Below, piece after piece: positions 10,839 through 23,823 of a DNA stretch of 64,000 nt. Position 1 is the first letter of the stretch. The number at the start of each line of letters is the position of its first letter. The notes beneath the pieces were generated by a model, which saw only the letters and a program-made list of their open reading frames with translations, ran no database searches and was not told the DNA's origin. The stretch is from Artocarpus heterophyllus (lineage: Eukaryota > Streptophyta > Magnoliopsida > Rosales > Moraceae): contig CM046348.1 of NCBI GenBank assembly GCA_025403435.1, forward strand, positions 10,038,606-10,102,605, read 5' to 3'. Both the position numbers and the translations under genes were made by a program.

Positions 10839-13614
10839 TTATTCCACACTATTCCTGTAGTTAACCATGTATATCGCAATCACAGTAATAATGGCCCCAG
10901 TCAATTGCAACAGTGAGAACGTCTCGCCAAAATATAGAAACCTGTAATACAAGTGAGGAACAAACATCCATGAGCAATTTTCTCCTGATGATCGAAAACT
11001 ATATCCTACCTCTCACTTGATATCAAAATAGATGAATCTTGATAAGTCGACGATACCAGAATCAGCTTGTTAATGTACGTATTTAATTGTTGTTGGATGA
11101 GCGAAGCTTACCCAAATACTGAAGCAAACATTGGGGTTAGAAATGTAAGGGAGCTAAGCTTGGTCAGACTACCTGAAAACAGGAGCAAAGAAACTTTAGA
11201 AACTAATAAAGACACCACAGGTTAATACAACACATAAATCATATGGGTGAAGACAGTGAGAGAAACCCAACTCACTTGTCATGAAAGGTGAGAAAAAGAT
11301 TTCTAAAAAACAAAGAACCAGAAAAAGGAACAAATATGAAGACAAGACCTTTTGTTGCGCTGTAGAAATATACTCCATAGCTAATCGCACTTCCAAAAAT
11401 AGAGGTATATAGAAGCGCCAACAGATCATTTGCCGTAAAATCCCCAAGATTCCCACTGAAAGCATTATCATGATTAAGAATGGAAATACCAAGGAGAGGT
11501 AAGCCACCAAGAACCATGTGCTGAAAAAAGAAAAAAGAAAAAAAAAGGTTGCATTAGTCTCCCCAAAGTTCATTCTTAAACCAAATGGCAGAAATATCTT
11601 TGATTGCAGTGTTGCTGATAACAAGTAAGATACCCATCCAGTTGCCATGACGGGGTCAGAATACTTTGACACCCAGCGAACCATGACAGTGCCGACCGCC
11701 ATGCTCTGAGCTGCAAGAAGCATCCACCACTCTCCACTTCCCCACAGTGAAAAGTTACTTTCATCAAAATTAAGCGCAGGTACCTGCAGCCAAAATCAAC
11801 AGGTTTGAAGAACTAATTGGTTTCCAAAATGGTTGGGTGGCCACATATAATGTACCCCTTTGTAGTGTTTTAAGAGAAAGCTTGATGCATCATTGAGTTA
11901 CAACCATCAAGTGAACATAATAATTCTATACTTTTGGGGCATGTTTACCAAAGTCAGTCAAGGAATGTTATGGAAAAGGTAATGGAATTATAAAGGAAAG
12001 TGAAGCAATAGGAGTGAGAATCATATCGATTCTCTATATAGAGTTTACTTCTTTATTACATGGTATAATAAGAAACAACCCAATTCCTACAGTGTTAACT
12101 ATAATTAGGAATAATAATATGATCAATATAATTGCCATTCACACAATTAAATAATCAAGGGCTTATAACATAAGAACTTATTAAGGGTATGTATCTAAAT
12201 TTGACGCCCATCCCCTTTACTCCTGCAAAAAGGAAATCAAACCAAAGGAGTGCAAGGATCAGTACTTTCTTTCCTCATTCCATATGTTGTGTAGGACATT
12301 GTAATTAAACATGTGATTAGCTGCGAAAAGGAATCACTCCTCTTTTTCACTTTCTCTTTTATGCGAAGTAAACACCCTCTTTATCGATTGGTTTCTAATC
12401 AGCAGAGATAATGATAAACACTTAGTTTTAAAATTGAATGAATTTTCAATTTGCTTGCTGCAAGTGTTTCAGAATTGGTTAGGAATTGGGCCCCTTTTTT
12501 GTAACCTCCAATTTTGATATGTGAGGAAATCTCTTCCTCTTTTACTTGTACACTTCATTTATCCTAATAAATCCAGTTTCTTGTTTCAAAAAAAAAGAAG
12601 AGAAATTTGCTTGCTGCAAGTGATTCATTTCTATCATATGAAAACTCGAGTTCCTAAGACCTTACTCAAGGCATTTCGGTTTTAGTTGAGAAATGAAGTG
12701 AAGAAAGAATGAAAAAAAAGGACCTCCAGAAGCAAAAGTCCGAGGAGACCGAGCACAAGGCCTGCAGCTCCAACAACACCAATGGACTCCCCAAACAGCA
12801 ACGCCGCCAGTACAGCGACTGTCAACGGCTGCGAATCAATAATCACCTGCAATTATTAAATCAAAGCTTTTCACAGTCAATTCAATTGGAAATGGAAAGA
12901 GTCGAGTTCTATTGAAATTTGAATTTGAATTTAGAAACAGACGCTGCCCAAACCGGCGGAGGTCCGCTGGAGGCCGAGAGCGAGAAAGCCCTGAAAGCAG
13001 GCGGCGTCGACGAGTGCGAAGAGGGCAATTGAGAGCCATGCTCGGCCTCCAGAAGGGAAGGGACGATTGCGGGAGGCGGCGAAGGCGACGAGGAGGAGAC
13101 CGGCGGGGACGAGGCGGAAGGCGGCGACGGCAAAAGGGCCAGCCTTAGGAATGACCTCTTTCATGGCCACCATCGCCGTTCCCCAGAAGAAGAAGGGAGA
13201 CACCACCACCGCCCATTGCCACCATGGCGATGAATCTGACGACCATGATTTCACTTCTGATTTAGCTTCTTCTTCTTCGACTAGACACTCCACGTCCAGG
13301 CCCGTTCCCACGCAATCCAAATTCGATAATTCGTCGTCATTTTCTTCTTCTTCTGATGTTTCATGTTGAAGTTGAGTACTGGAAGTGGTGCAGTTGAGAA
13401 GGGAGACAGGGCGTCGTCGACGTTGAAGAGTGTTGCTTTCTGGGTAAAACTGGGAAGAGAAATGGGGTTTTGGTGTTGAGGAAGAGGGCTTGTTTTTAAT
13501 AAAAGAAAGTACTGGGGTGCTTGGAGAATTAGTGAAAATTGGAAGTGGAGAGCGGTGGCAGAAGGAGGCCGTCGTCGACCACCACAACCCCACACTTGCA
13601 GTTCCCATCCCCAT
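10839..13614 (-). CDS. Plastid EamA/WAT1-related transporter (At3g02690 type)
   Basis: Six exons on the minus strand: 13614-12943, 12846-12724, 11783-11634, 11520-11349, 11172-11112 and 10941-10839. They total 1281 nt and 426 residues, with GT..AG borders and matching phases. Residues 1 to about 75 are Ser/Thr/Arg-rich with no acidic residue until 59, as in a chloroplast transit peptide. An acidic linker (SEEEENDDEL) follows. Membrane segments start at WWQWAVVVSPFFFWG (131-145) and continue through two EamA halves. Family landmarks are AFRLVPAGLLL, TSAGLGSVIIDSQPLTVA, GESIGVVGAAGLVLGLLGL, the second-half GSAISYGVYF, KLSSLTFLTPMFASVFG and LYFGETFSLLQLTGA. The pattern fits a 10-TM drug/metabolite transporter of the plastid envelope, annotated as WAT1-related At3g02690. 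The substrate is unknown. The last exon ends YRNSVE and TAA at 10839-10841. Confidence 0.92.
11784..12723 (-). other. Intron 2 of the transporter gene
   Basis: The 940-bp intron between exons 2 and 3 is AT-rich and has no coding potential. A stretch near 11935-12130 (GGGGCATGTTTACCAAAG start) resembles MITE ends seen in plants, but no matching second terminus or target duplication was found. Confidence 0.45.
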
Positions 13615-13811
13615 TTCTGATTCTTTATTATTTCTGCGTCACTTCTCTTTCGCGACAGTTACTTTTAAAAATCCCCCATAAACAATTGTTGTGTTGGATT
13701 TTTTTCACACAATAATATAATATAATAGTAATAGTACACGCTCAAACGATGTTTTAATTTTTATTTATTAGAATAATAAGAAGGTGAAATTTTATGGTGG
13801 ATGAGTCAGTT

Positions 13812-14522
13812 TATTGTCGATAATTTAGGTCACGATACAATAACACGATACAAATTTGACACAAAAAATATGGGTTAGGGTTGGAAAAATAGGTCTCAGA
13901 TTGGAATTGGGTCGAACCCGTCTGACCCGCACAAAAAACGGGTTGGGTTCAGGTCAACCTGAATCAACACGAAATCAACCCAAAATAACCCGTAAAAAAT
14001 GTGTCGAAATAAGGTTAACTTGAAAATTAACCTGAAAATTGTTAATCAACCTGTGTAATCCAAATTGAACTTGTGTGACCTTAATGTAACCCATATAACT
14101 TGAAATTAATTTTAATGTGTCAAATTAGTCTAACATTTATTGTATATCCAACTTGACATGATTCTAATTTCTAACATATTTGTTTTTGTTAAACTTATAC
14201 AAAGCTTTGTTAACTTTTTTGATGGTTTTATTTTGTTGGGTTATTGTTTATTTTATAGGCTTATTGTTGGATTTATCGTGTTGTAGGTCTATCAGGTTTA
14301 GCGGGTCATTGTGTCGTGTCAATACGAACATGCACAAAGTAGCATATTGGAAGGTTGCACGGGTCGGATCGGGTCAACCCGTCTACACGTCAGGTCATGT
14401 CCAGGTTGGGGTTTTTTTTGACCCGTCAGGTCACGGATCAGGTTCGAGTTGACGTATTGGCTATTTATATAAGAGCTCAACTCGACCCAAACCCGACCCG
14501 TAGACCCGAATTGTCAACCTTA
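13812..14522. mobile_element. hAT-type non-autonomous element, 711 bp
   Basis: Perfect 8-bp direct repeats AGTCAGTT flank it at 13804-13811 and 14523-14530. The ends are imperfect inverted repeats (TATTGTCGATAATTTAGG against TAAGGTTGACAATTCGGG, 12 of 18). The interior is packed with GGGTT/AACCC-type motifs in both orientations (ACCCGTCTGACCCGC, GGGTCAACCCGTC), typical of plant hAT foldback elements. It has no transposase frame, so it would need help from an autonomous hAT. Confidence 0.8.
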
Positions 14523-17500
14523 AGTCAGTTTCAAACCATTGGTGAATCAGGCTATTTTAGTTATTACATTAACCTTTTAAAGGTTTAATTTATCAACACG
14601 TTAAAAATTTACAATAGACAATATAAAATTATTTTTAATCACAAATCAAATAATTTTAAAGAATTCATGGAATAGCAAAATAACATACCCTACTTGTTGT
14701 GCAAAGTTATATTTTCTATCATAAAGATTCGCCAAAAACAAAACAAAAGATTCGCTAAGGGACCATTATTTTTCTTTTCTTTTCTTGGTTTTTTTTTATA
14801 GGAAGATATTTTATTAAAACACTAGTGATATTTTGATGACTAAAAAAATTGAGAACCATGAGAATTTTAGTACTTAAATGTGTCCACGTATCCATATTCA
14901 TTTTGGCTTTTTGTGGGTATTATTTTCTTTTTCTGATCAAATAAGGGAGTCTCTCCGGTAACTTTCAATGACAATGCCCGTAAAAATTTTAGGTTCTGTT
15001 TGGTTTGAGCACTAACGTTACTGAAATGACTCAAAACCTAACTTGGGTTTCATCAGTCCTTCAAATACTCGTTTGGTGGTTGAATTTGGAAGGTTTTTGA
15101 ATCAGTTTTCGGGTCCTCCTGATTCAAAATCTTGAGTTCTGCTCTCCCTTGTTTTTTTGGGACTCCAATCACAAATCTACAGTGATATCATCGAGAACCC
15201 AAATGCAGGGGATACTCTGTTTCATTCGGAATCTCTACTGCCCTTTTTTTGACCGTTGAGGGTTTTTATCCCCCAACGCCGAACTGGTATGTGATCGATT
15301 TTCGTCGCCTCTCTCTCCCTCTCTCTCTCCTAGGCAAAACGGTGACTATTGGTCCCTCTGGTTTGACCTTGTGCCGTCGAGTCCCTCATGTTCTCCGGCG
15401 ATGAAGATCGGGCCAGTGTAAGGCTTATCGGCCCCCAACGCAAAACTGAAATGAAAGCGTTGTCGGCGGCATAATATAGTACGATTGGAACTCTCCGACG
15501 TACCCAGTCGTCGGTGGCTCAAACACGGTACATTTTTCGGTCTCAAAATTTCCTTTTACTTTTGTAATTCTTGTTGAAATTCGTTTGTTGGCCTCGTTGA
15601 TTAGTGTCCTGCATCTGAAATTTGCTTTTCGGCCTCGTTGATTAAAGCCCCGACCTGACATTTGTTTTTTGATTTCCTTGATTCCCAATTGCATCTGTGC
15701 ATCTGCAATTTGAGGGGTTGACAAGATCAATGCAATCTATTATAATATGCTGGTTTTTACTAAGCAAATGTGTGTCTTGATTCACTTCTATGCAAAGTGA
15801 CACAGACTAGATGAGTTTTCATGGAAAATCTATTTTCTGAAAGGAATGTTGAAATTTGGAGTTGTTACTATCTACGAAAATGTGGTGTATAAATTAACTT
15901 TATGTAAAACAAGTGAATGTTTCTGTTCTAGTCACTAAATTAGTGTTCGGAAAGTTCAGCAATGGCTATGGTGTCGTGTGTTTATCAATATATGGAGCTA
16001 CAGACTTGCTTTTGTTTGATTTCGTTTCTAAACTCAAAAATGTTGACTTGTGTTGTCATCTGACATTGTAGTATCTCTTTGAATTGAACTCCTTTGCACA
16101 ATTACATGTATAACAGTTAGATTATTCTGTTTCAGATAATTAGGTGATATTTAGGTTTGTTTTATTTTTTGGTGAATGTTGGAAACAATGATGCAACAAC
16201 AACAGGACCAATCAACAACCCTTGTTTTCCTCCTAGCTAGAAAGAAGAAGAACAAGAAAAACTCTTCACCAAAAAAACAAAAAAAATAAAACAAGGCAAA
16301 CACTAAAACCAACCCGTATTTATTATGAGTTCAACCAAACAATTTGAATGACTTGATTTAAAAGACACTAGCTATGTTTTTCGAAATTCAAATCCTTGGA
16401 TATAAAAATAATATATAGTTCACACTTAGATAAGATGACTCTATTAAGTTTGGCAATGCAAGATTCTAAAAAAATACATGCAACCTTTCAAGTATGAAAT
16501 CTCACTTTTCATGCTTATATTGTGTGATCCTCAAACTTCCAAATGCAATAGCTTTACTTTTTCTTTTCTTATTCATGTGAAGTAAATCGACATGTGAAAA
16601 TACACTCTAATATATATATACGTATTAAAACAAGGGTTAGTGTCCTAAAGGGTTACTTTATGTAAAACTGTTCCATAAGTTTCCTTATGGAATGAGATTG
16701 GTGTCCTAAGGGTTTTCCCAAACTTCAGACGTTAGCATGGACTATATGTTTGTCTGTGTATATATTGAGGGAGAAATAGAGTAAAAGAGGTTTGTGTAAA
16801 GTCTACGTCGTGAGCATTAGCTGGCTACCACTCCACCATTGCCCAGTTGGGAAGTGAGAGAATATGGGGGTGTGTGTGTGTGTGTTTGAGAGGGCAAGAG
16901 TTAGAGAGAGACAGTGTGAGAAGCATATGGCATGGGAGTAATCCTCCTCTATCACAAACATGTATTTGTCTTTTCTTCTCACAGGTCGTTAAGTTTTCTT
17001 TTTCCTCTCACAGATCGTTAAGTTAAAATTAGAAGTACTTCACTAAAAATATTATAGCATGTGAGATAAAACATTGTTAAAATAGTGGTTAGAACTGCAC
17101 TGTGTAACGCAGTTCCAAATCGATGCTATCAAACAACGTGTTAGATATAAGCTAAATTTTAAATTTAATTTTGGTTCATTGCATAGATTAACTACTGGGA
17201 TTATCATGCAAAGTTGTGTGACGTGAGAATTTTGGTAATCTGCTTGAAGGGATCAATAGTGTGGATATGTATGGTTCATTGGTCCTCTTAGATCCTAAGC
17301 TAAGTGCTCCCCTTTGTGACGATCTTATTCCATCGTTGCCTTGAATGTTACAATCTCTGCCTTGAATGTTCTTTAAATATTTGTCTATTCTCAAGTGTGA
17401 TCTGTGATATGTGTTTTTATGAAATTTTCATTTGCTTATGTTGTTCCTTATTGCCATTTCCATATTTGGTTGATGAGTATTCTTTCTTCTTTGTTTGGTT

Positions 17501-17843
17501 ATTAGAAATTGAACTTGATAAGTTTGTTGGTACTATAGTTATGATCTTAGAGAAAGGGTTGGCTGTGATGAAATTTCTTTAACTTCCTCATGTTGGTTGA
17601 AGTGTTATGTTGTGGATTGTCGCTCTTAGGATGACAGTGTATCTCGGTTGACGATGCATAGGAATTTTCCTTATTACCAACCGGTCGTAGTATCGCTGTC
17701 GATATCTTAAGTGCTAATTCACAATGCTGACGCTCCTAATGTGAAATGGGGAAACAAAAGTTTTGAGCCAAATTTATGTTCCAATACTTATTAACCTTTT
17801 TTTACGTTGTTTTCGCCTATAACTTGCGTAAGCATTGGAAAAG

Positions 17844-18080
17844 ATGGGGAAGAAAAGGAATGATGATGAGGCAACCGTTAATTGGAGCAAACAAAATGAG
17901 AGGGCTTTGTTATTAAGGTTGGTAGACCATCAGACAACCGCTTTGGGATGACATCCTTCAGCGACTGATTTGGACCGTTGGGCGGGGGAGATTTTTGGTC
18001 GGTAGCACGTTCTTTGTCATCAAAATTTTTGTAACTACTTTATGGATTGGAGACAAAATTGATTATCAAATAAAAAAAAT
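17844..18080 (+). pseudogene. MYB/SANT-like DNA-binding fragment, probably the second ORF of a Harbinger element
   Basis: From ATG at 17844 the frame reads MGKKRNDDEATVNWSKQNER and continues ALLLRLVDHQ before a stop. A shifted frame continues with SATDLDRWAGEIFGR, then a stop, then HQNFCNYFMDWRQN. The W-x12-L-x-L spacing and the W of DRWAGEIFG resemble MYB/SANT-like proteins that accompany PIF/Harbinger transposases or stand alone in plants. The stop and the frameshift mean it is broken. The family assignment rests on motif impression only. Confidence 0.45.
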
Positions 18081-18790
18081 CAAATAAAAATGGCAAAAAC
18101 AATCAATAGCCAAAAAAACAAAGGATTTAATATAGTTATAACAGTATTTTTATTTGAATATTGTGTTCATGTGCACCAAGCATGGATTTCTCATTGCATT
18201 CAATGAAATGAAAATAATTTATTTGATAAATTAAATTTTATGCACTTTGGAACAAATGAGTTATTTTCCTAATTTTTTTTTTATTTTTAACAAAAGGGCC
18301 ACAAAAAATCTTAATCCAAATCTCATATGTACCAAACACATATTTATAACTCAAATCAGGATTGAAAAAAATTACCAAACACATAATTGAATCTTCTACC
18401 CAAGAATCAATAGTTTATGGATTGGAGACAGAATTGGATGTTTCGGCAAATCGCTAATAGCATTAAAATGGCAACAAGAATCAATAGACAAAAAACAGAG
18501 GATTTAATACAGTTATAACTCTAATTTTTTTAATATTGTGTTTATGTGCATCAAGCATTGATTTCTTATTGCATTCAATGAAATAAAAATAATTTATTTC
18601 ACATATACCTTTTTATGCTCTTTTTAAAAAATGTGTTATTTTTGTAAAAAAAAAATTATTTTGACAAAAAGGCTACCAAAAATCCTAATCCAAATCTCAC
18701 ATGTACCAAACACGTATTCATAACTCAAATCAGGATTCAAAAACTTACCAAACATATATTTAAATATTCTATCCAAATCCAATTTTAAAT
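18041..18790. repeat. Diverged tandem duplication, period about 375 bp
   Basis: TATGGATTGGAGACA occurs at 18041 and again at 18416. The following sequences stay alignable for the rest of the unit: GGATTTAATAYAGTTATAAC, GCATTCAATGAAAT, CAAATCTCAYATGTACCAAA and TCAAATCAGGATT all recur in order. Substitutions and small indels show it is older than the HHL1 intron duplication. Confidence 0.85.
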
Positions 18791-19084
18791 ACTCTGTCAA
18801 CCAAACAATAACTCAAATTATAACTCAAATCACATTACTCAAATCACAGTCTAAATCACAACACTATTTAAAAAGAATTCAAATCACCATAATTCGAATA
18901 CCTCTACCAAACGGGTCCTAATAGCTAGAGTAACACTATTTTTTAGACTTTAGTTTCTAACAGTATCAATTCTGAAGAGAGAAACCAACCGGAATCTCAA
19001 CTCAGGCATTTAGATTTCTCCGTCAACAAACTATACCTCATAGAGAGGGAAAACATTTATAAGGAGTTTAAGAAGTGAGTTATA

Positions 19085-19612
19085 AATAGGTTTGAATTAA
19101 TGATTTGATTTGAATTAGTGTGACTTAAATTAAGATTTGAGTTAGTAATTTAAATTGTTATCCGAATTAACGTTTATATGTGTATTTAAGTTTTAATATG
19201 AGTATGGAATAAAATTGAAATTTATGTTTGGAGAGATAATGAAAATAGTTTTTAATTTATTAAAAAATCTAATAAAAATTTAATGTTAATGATCTTAAAA
19301 AATATGCAATATGGATCTTAATTTATTCATCTCTTTATTATAAATATAATGAAAAAAAGAATCATCTCAATTGGATAACAAATGAAGAAGTTATGATTTT
19401 TTTCTCAAATATAAGAGAGAGAATTTTAGTTTTTATTATAGCAGAGATATCCGAATATCAAAAGTTTAAGGGAAGTCAAAACACTGAAAACTCGGATTAT
19501 TGATACTTAAAGGATTTAGATTTTGGGGGAAACAAACAAATATCCAAAAAAATAATTTAATACTCGAATCTAAATTTGAGTCAAAAGAGTCCAAAGAATC
19601 CGAAACGGGCCC
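19085..19612. mobile_element. Longer Harbinger-related MITE, left end unclear
   Basis: Related along its length to the element at 35049-35558 (shared TTTTTAATTTATTAA, GATATCAAATRAARAAGTTATGATTTTT-type blocks). It ends CGAAACGGGCCC at 19612, followed by TTA. The left terminus and its target copy could not be fixed, so the start is approximate. Confidence 0.6.
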
Positions 19613-20147
19613 TTAGAACTAACAATTAGAACTGAACGTACTGTAATATATGAGAGTTGATACTGTAATATACGTTTATTTTACACTATAGCATATAAAA
19701 GCTTTAAACTGTTTAAGTTAGAACAAGATTTTAACTCATTTTGTTAAATGCTATATTTGAATAAGGGTGAGTCCAGTGTCAAATTGGAGAAGGTGGGGAT
19801 AACACAAATAAAACAATCAAGGTGTCAAAAACAGTGAGTCTAACGTGAATCATAATACAATGCATAACTCAAATATTGCACGGAATAACAGTCAATTCCT
19901 AACAAATGCATTAAAATGGGGAATAAAACTGATGATCAAGGATTTTGAAAACTCATACAAAATAAAGCATCCTCAGTACAAAACACAGAAAGTGAGCAGA
20001 AAAAAAGTCTAATAGAATATAACTTAGAGTTAGTTGTTCAGTTGGTCTTTAATTTTTTTTAAAAGGTGACTCGTTAGTTTCGATTTCTTTGTTTAGCTCA
20101 AATGACCTTAAATTCAAAAAAAAAAAGCGTAAAATGACAAACTTAAC

Positions 20148-20765
20148 TCAGGGTTGTATAAAAATCGTCTCGCAGCCGCCAACCGCCCGCGTCTGCCAAC
20201 CGCCTATCTCGAAAAAAGTGGGTTTACGTTAGCAATCCACTAGTAGGCGGGTTCAACCCGCCCGCCAATATATTCAGGTGGGCGGGTTTGATTTTAAGTT
20301 TTTAAGGGCGGGTTCAACCCGAACCCGCTCGCCTATATATTTATAAAAAAAAAAAACCTAAAACTATCTACACTTATCTTTAAGCATCTTCATTACAATG
20401 TGTGCAAACCTCATGAAGTGATACTAGAAAACCTAAAACTATCTACACTCCAAGTGAATATGGTCACTATCTTTAGGCATCAAACTTGCTTGTTGTTGAG
20501 AATGCTTTATGTATTGTCATCTTATATATTCTACAAATTTTCTTTACTTTTTTTTTTTAAAAAAAAAAGCCTAAAAATTACATTAAACAATAGCATAGAT
20601 CTAAATCACTTCAACCCGCCCGCATCCGCTCACAACCACCCAAAACCAAACAGAAACCACCTGTCATGTGGTGGGCGGTTTACGGATTAGTTAATCGCTA
20701 ACCCACCATCCAAAAAAACGAATCGCATCCGCCCAAAACCGCTAAACCACATACTATTCACCCTT
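20148..20765. mobile_element. hAT-type non-autonomous element, 618 bp
   Basis: Perfect 8-bp target repeats AACTTAAC flank it at 20140-20147 and 20766-20773. It starts TCAGGGTTGTAT and ends ATACTATTCACCCTT, so both termini show inverted GGGT. The interior has dense CCCGCC/GGCGGG motifs in both orientations that could fold back. There is no transposase frame. Removing it rejoins the left inverted arm of the surrounding composite. Confidence 0.88.
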
Positions 20766-21568
20766 AACTTAACTAATGTCTGTTAATTTTTCTCTTTTTG
20801 TTGATCACGTGCTAAACACATGATATTGCCAAGTGTGGATAAAAAAATTACACGTGTGCTCACCACACTAGCCGTTCGATCACGTCCATGTCAATCCAAG
20901 ATCAGATCCAAAGGTTAATATCTCAGTAGTTTGTTTGTTTTTTTTTTTTTCTTTTTCCTTGCTATGGCTCCTAGCACGTGATCACATCAGCTCTCCATTA
21001 TTTTCAAGCCGAAGTCAACCTTCTCCCACTTGCATTGCGCCTAAAAATTTTTCCCAACCAGTTGCCAGTAATAAAATGCCCTCAATTCGCTATGTTGTCC
21101 TTTCTTGCCCTCAATTCACTCTAGCCATTGGATGAAATGATAAGAACAAAATAAGACATGTCACTGTAATAAATGGTTTGGATTATCTGTGGGAGCATCC
21201 CACATTTTAAAGTGTTGCGAGTCTGAACAAGAACCCTTTAATTAAGGATTATAAAAAATAAAAAAGGGAATAATGAAAAAAACTAACTGCAAGAATATGA
21301 TCACTCATCCCAGATCAGCCGCCCCTGCACCCTCTGGTGCCAAGCAACCCCACCCTGTCACCCCATGCCATCTCTCCTCCTCCTTTTTCCTCCTCTTCTT
21401 CTTCTTCTTCACCACCTCCGCCCACCCCCTCCGGCGACTCTCTCTGTCGTCTCTTCTCTTTACCATCTTCTTCTTCTACTCAGACTACCCCCGAGTCAGT
21501 CTTTCTTCCCCTCCCCACATTCCCTTGCTCTCTTTCTCTGTGTCTCTTCTCGCCCCCGTCCATTGTAC

Positions 21569-23533
21569 TGTTAGAAAAATTAATTCAATGATATAGCGAA
21601 ATTTTAAAAATTTTAAATAATCACTTAAGAAATTAACGTATGATACTATATATAATAAATTACATCTACTTTAATATATCTATTGGAGATTAAAACTAGT
21701 ATTTTTGATTGAACAATTCTTCAAGAATAATTCTCTATTATCAGATCTTCAATGTTGTTCTCTTCTTATATGTGGACAAAACTCAATAAATCTCTACACA
21801 GCTACACTCATTCCAATTGGACTATATACTAGAGAAACTATAAACACTAAAGGTGATCAAAGCTCTACTCTTTAAAATTGCACAATAACAGTCTAGGAAT
21901 AAATGAAGACCTAGGTCTCTATTTGTATAAGTAGTTAAAGAAATTAGAAGTATATCATGTTTATGAGAGAATTTTTTCCCTCCTCCCTTATACAGCTTGT
22001 GTGCCAATGATAGTCTTTATCCCTTCAGATTTTGGTTCAACACTTCCTCGTCAACCAATCATAGTATAAGGATTTGTGATCATCTGCATCATCTTGAAAA
22101 ACTCTAATTCAAACAATTCAATTTAAATTAAAATTTCATTATTCAAGATAATTATCTAATTTAAATAATCGTGAATAATTATCAATTATCTATAATTTAA
22201 ATTCAATTAGGATTTAAATTAATTATACAAATATCAAATTTAAATAATTAATTATCCAAAATCTCAATTACCAGTTTGAATAATTATTTTTCAAAATTAA
22301 TTAAATAATTAATTCTTCTAGAAAAATGCATATATAGCGCCATTTCCTAGTGGGCCTACGCTCACTAGTAGTCTAACTAGACTAAGGCCCACACGGCCCA
22401 TCAGGCCCAACGGCCCGACTTGCATATACTTTTGCCTTACCTATAGTAACCTATATATTAGCCCAATCTGTCATAAAGGAATTAGTGAGTTAGCATTGGG
22501 ACTCAATGGACATATATCATAAAGTTTCAATAATAACAAATAAATTAATCCCTGATTAATTATTAGTTTAATTATTAACTTTGGTATCTCCCCATTATAG
22601 ACCCAAAGCTACACTCTTAATAATATATCATATTCAAATATAAGTATTGTTTATGACCTCTCATATTATATGTATCTTCATAGGTTGTCCATAATCAAAT
22701 GAAAGACTTAGTTCCGTTCTACTTTATGATTATTTTATTTCAAAGTTCCATTACTTCACTATTGAAAAATTCATCCTTTTATAACACATATAAAAGGAAT
22801 ATCATTTGGTTACAATATCTATCCAAGCGACCGAGGCCTCCTTATATTTCTCCCACACGAACCTTTGAAAGGATTACATTGACTCTTTGTTAGATAGCTG
22901 TGGATTATGTGTACGTGGATTATGCTCTCATCAAATATAGGTTGTTTCTCCAACATACCAACAATGGAGCCTTTGTTCTTTGAAACTCTTGCCTTTGGTA
23001 TACCAAAAGACACAAGCTATAAACATGAAATCATGAATCTACTTTAGGATTAAGATGACACATGAATGATTGTCAAAATGAATTTATTTAAGTTAAACAA
23101 AATTATTATTAAATCAATTCAACTTTAGGTCCAGTTCAATGTGTAACCGCCATTAGATCTACCACATTAATGTGTTTACTATGTGGTCAATCCATTCAAA
23201 AAACCATGATAAATTGCCTCTTTAATTGGACATAAATCCTTATTACAGTCTTATCATGTATAGACTGCCCAGTTCTATACATAGACTATGAACTATATAA
23301 TTTAGACTATTAATCTCCAGATTGGATCTTTCCGTAAATAAACTCCATATATGTCAAATTTTAAGATTTTGTTCTAATAGTCACGAATCACATACTTGCT
23401 AATATAAAATAATAAATATGATAGTAATATAAGGAACATTATCAATACATGCGATATTCACATTATTGTTTATTTTACCAAAAATGTCATAAATACATCA
23501 AAGTATTTATTCCTTAGGGCTCCAATCCTAACA
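21569..23533 (-). mobile_element. Solo-LTR-like block of about 2 kb, LTR family A (minus orientation)
   Basis: It is bounded by TGTTAG and CTAACA, as LTRs are. Its reverse complement is related along its length to 42083-44138, for example TAATCCAYAGCT, AGCAAAGAGTCAATGT and TTCTTGAAGAATTATTC. No gag, protease, reverse transcriptase or integrase frames lie next to it, so it is probably a solo LTR. The flanking 5-mers TGTAC and CGCAC match at three positions, giving only weak support for a target duplication. A GC-richer stretch with GGCCCA repeats lies at about 22350-22420. Confidence 0.7.
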
Positions 23534-23823
23534 CGCACTAGATTCGTCGTCGGTCAGGTGTTGCCTAGCCCAAGATCGATGCCGATCCGGTGTAACCCCC
23601 ACCGTCCTCTGGCTTTGATGTCGCTAGAGGTGTTATGCCCACTTCACCACCACCACCTCGCAAACAATTCAGGCACCACAATTTCTTGAACCAATTTTTC
23701 TCGAACTAAAGACCACGAAACACAAAAACATAAAAATGAAAATGAATGTATAGAGCAGTCTCTGAGTTTTATTAAGAGAATAAAGAGACTCTGGTTTATA
23801 TATAGACAACACTTGCTCTTAGT

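Larger units (their letters stand above)
14992..18918. mobile_element. Decayed PIF/Harbinger-like element (putative)
   Basis: Left end GGTTCTGTTTGGTTTGAG follows TTA; right end ACCAAACGGGTCC precedes TAA. The termini are inverted relative to each other and resemble the MITE family here, but the target repeats (TTA versus TAA) differ by one base, so the pairing is unproven. Between them lie a MYB/SANT-like remnant at 17844 and a diverged tandem duplication at 18041-18790. I found no DDE transposase. Other small frames here, such as 15425-15730 on the minus strand, are unrecognisable. A (GT) run lies at about 16866-16885. Confidence 0.45.

Noticed and set aside
13281..13595. Alternative minus-strand frame over the transporter's first exon
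   Set aside because: The EamA frame continues across five splice junctions in phase; this one does not.
15425..15730. Minus-strand 101-codon frame
   Set aside because: No recognisable motif and located in decayed transposon sequence.
21273..21596. Three overlapping plus-strand frames with Ser/Phe/Pro-rich peptides
   Set aside because: Composition follows the TC-rich DNA, all three frames are open at once, and the end runs into an LTR.
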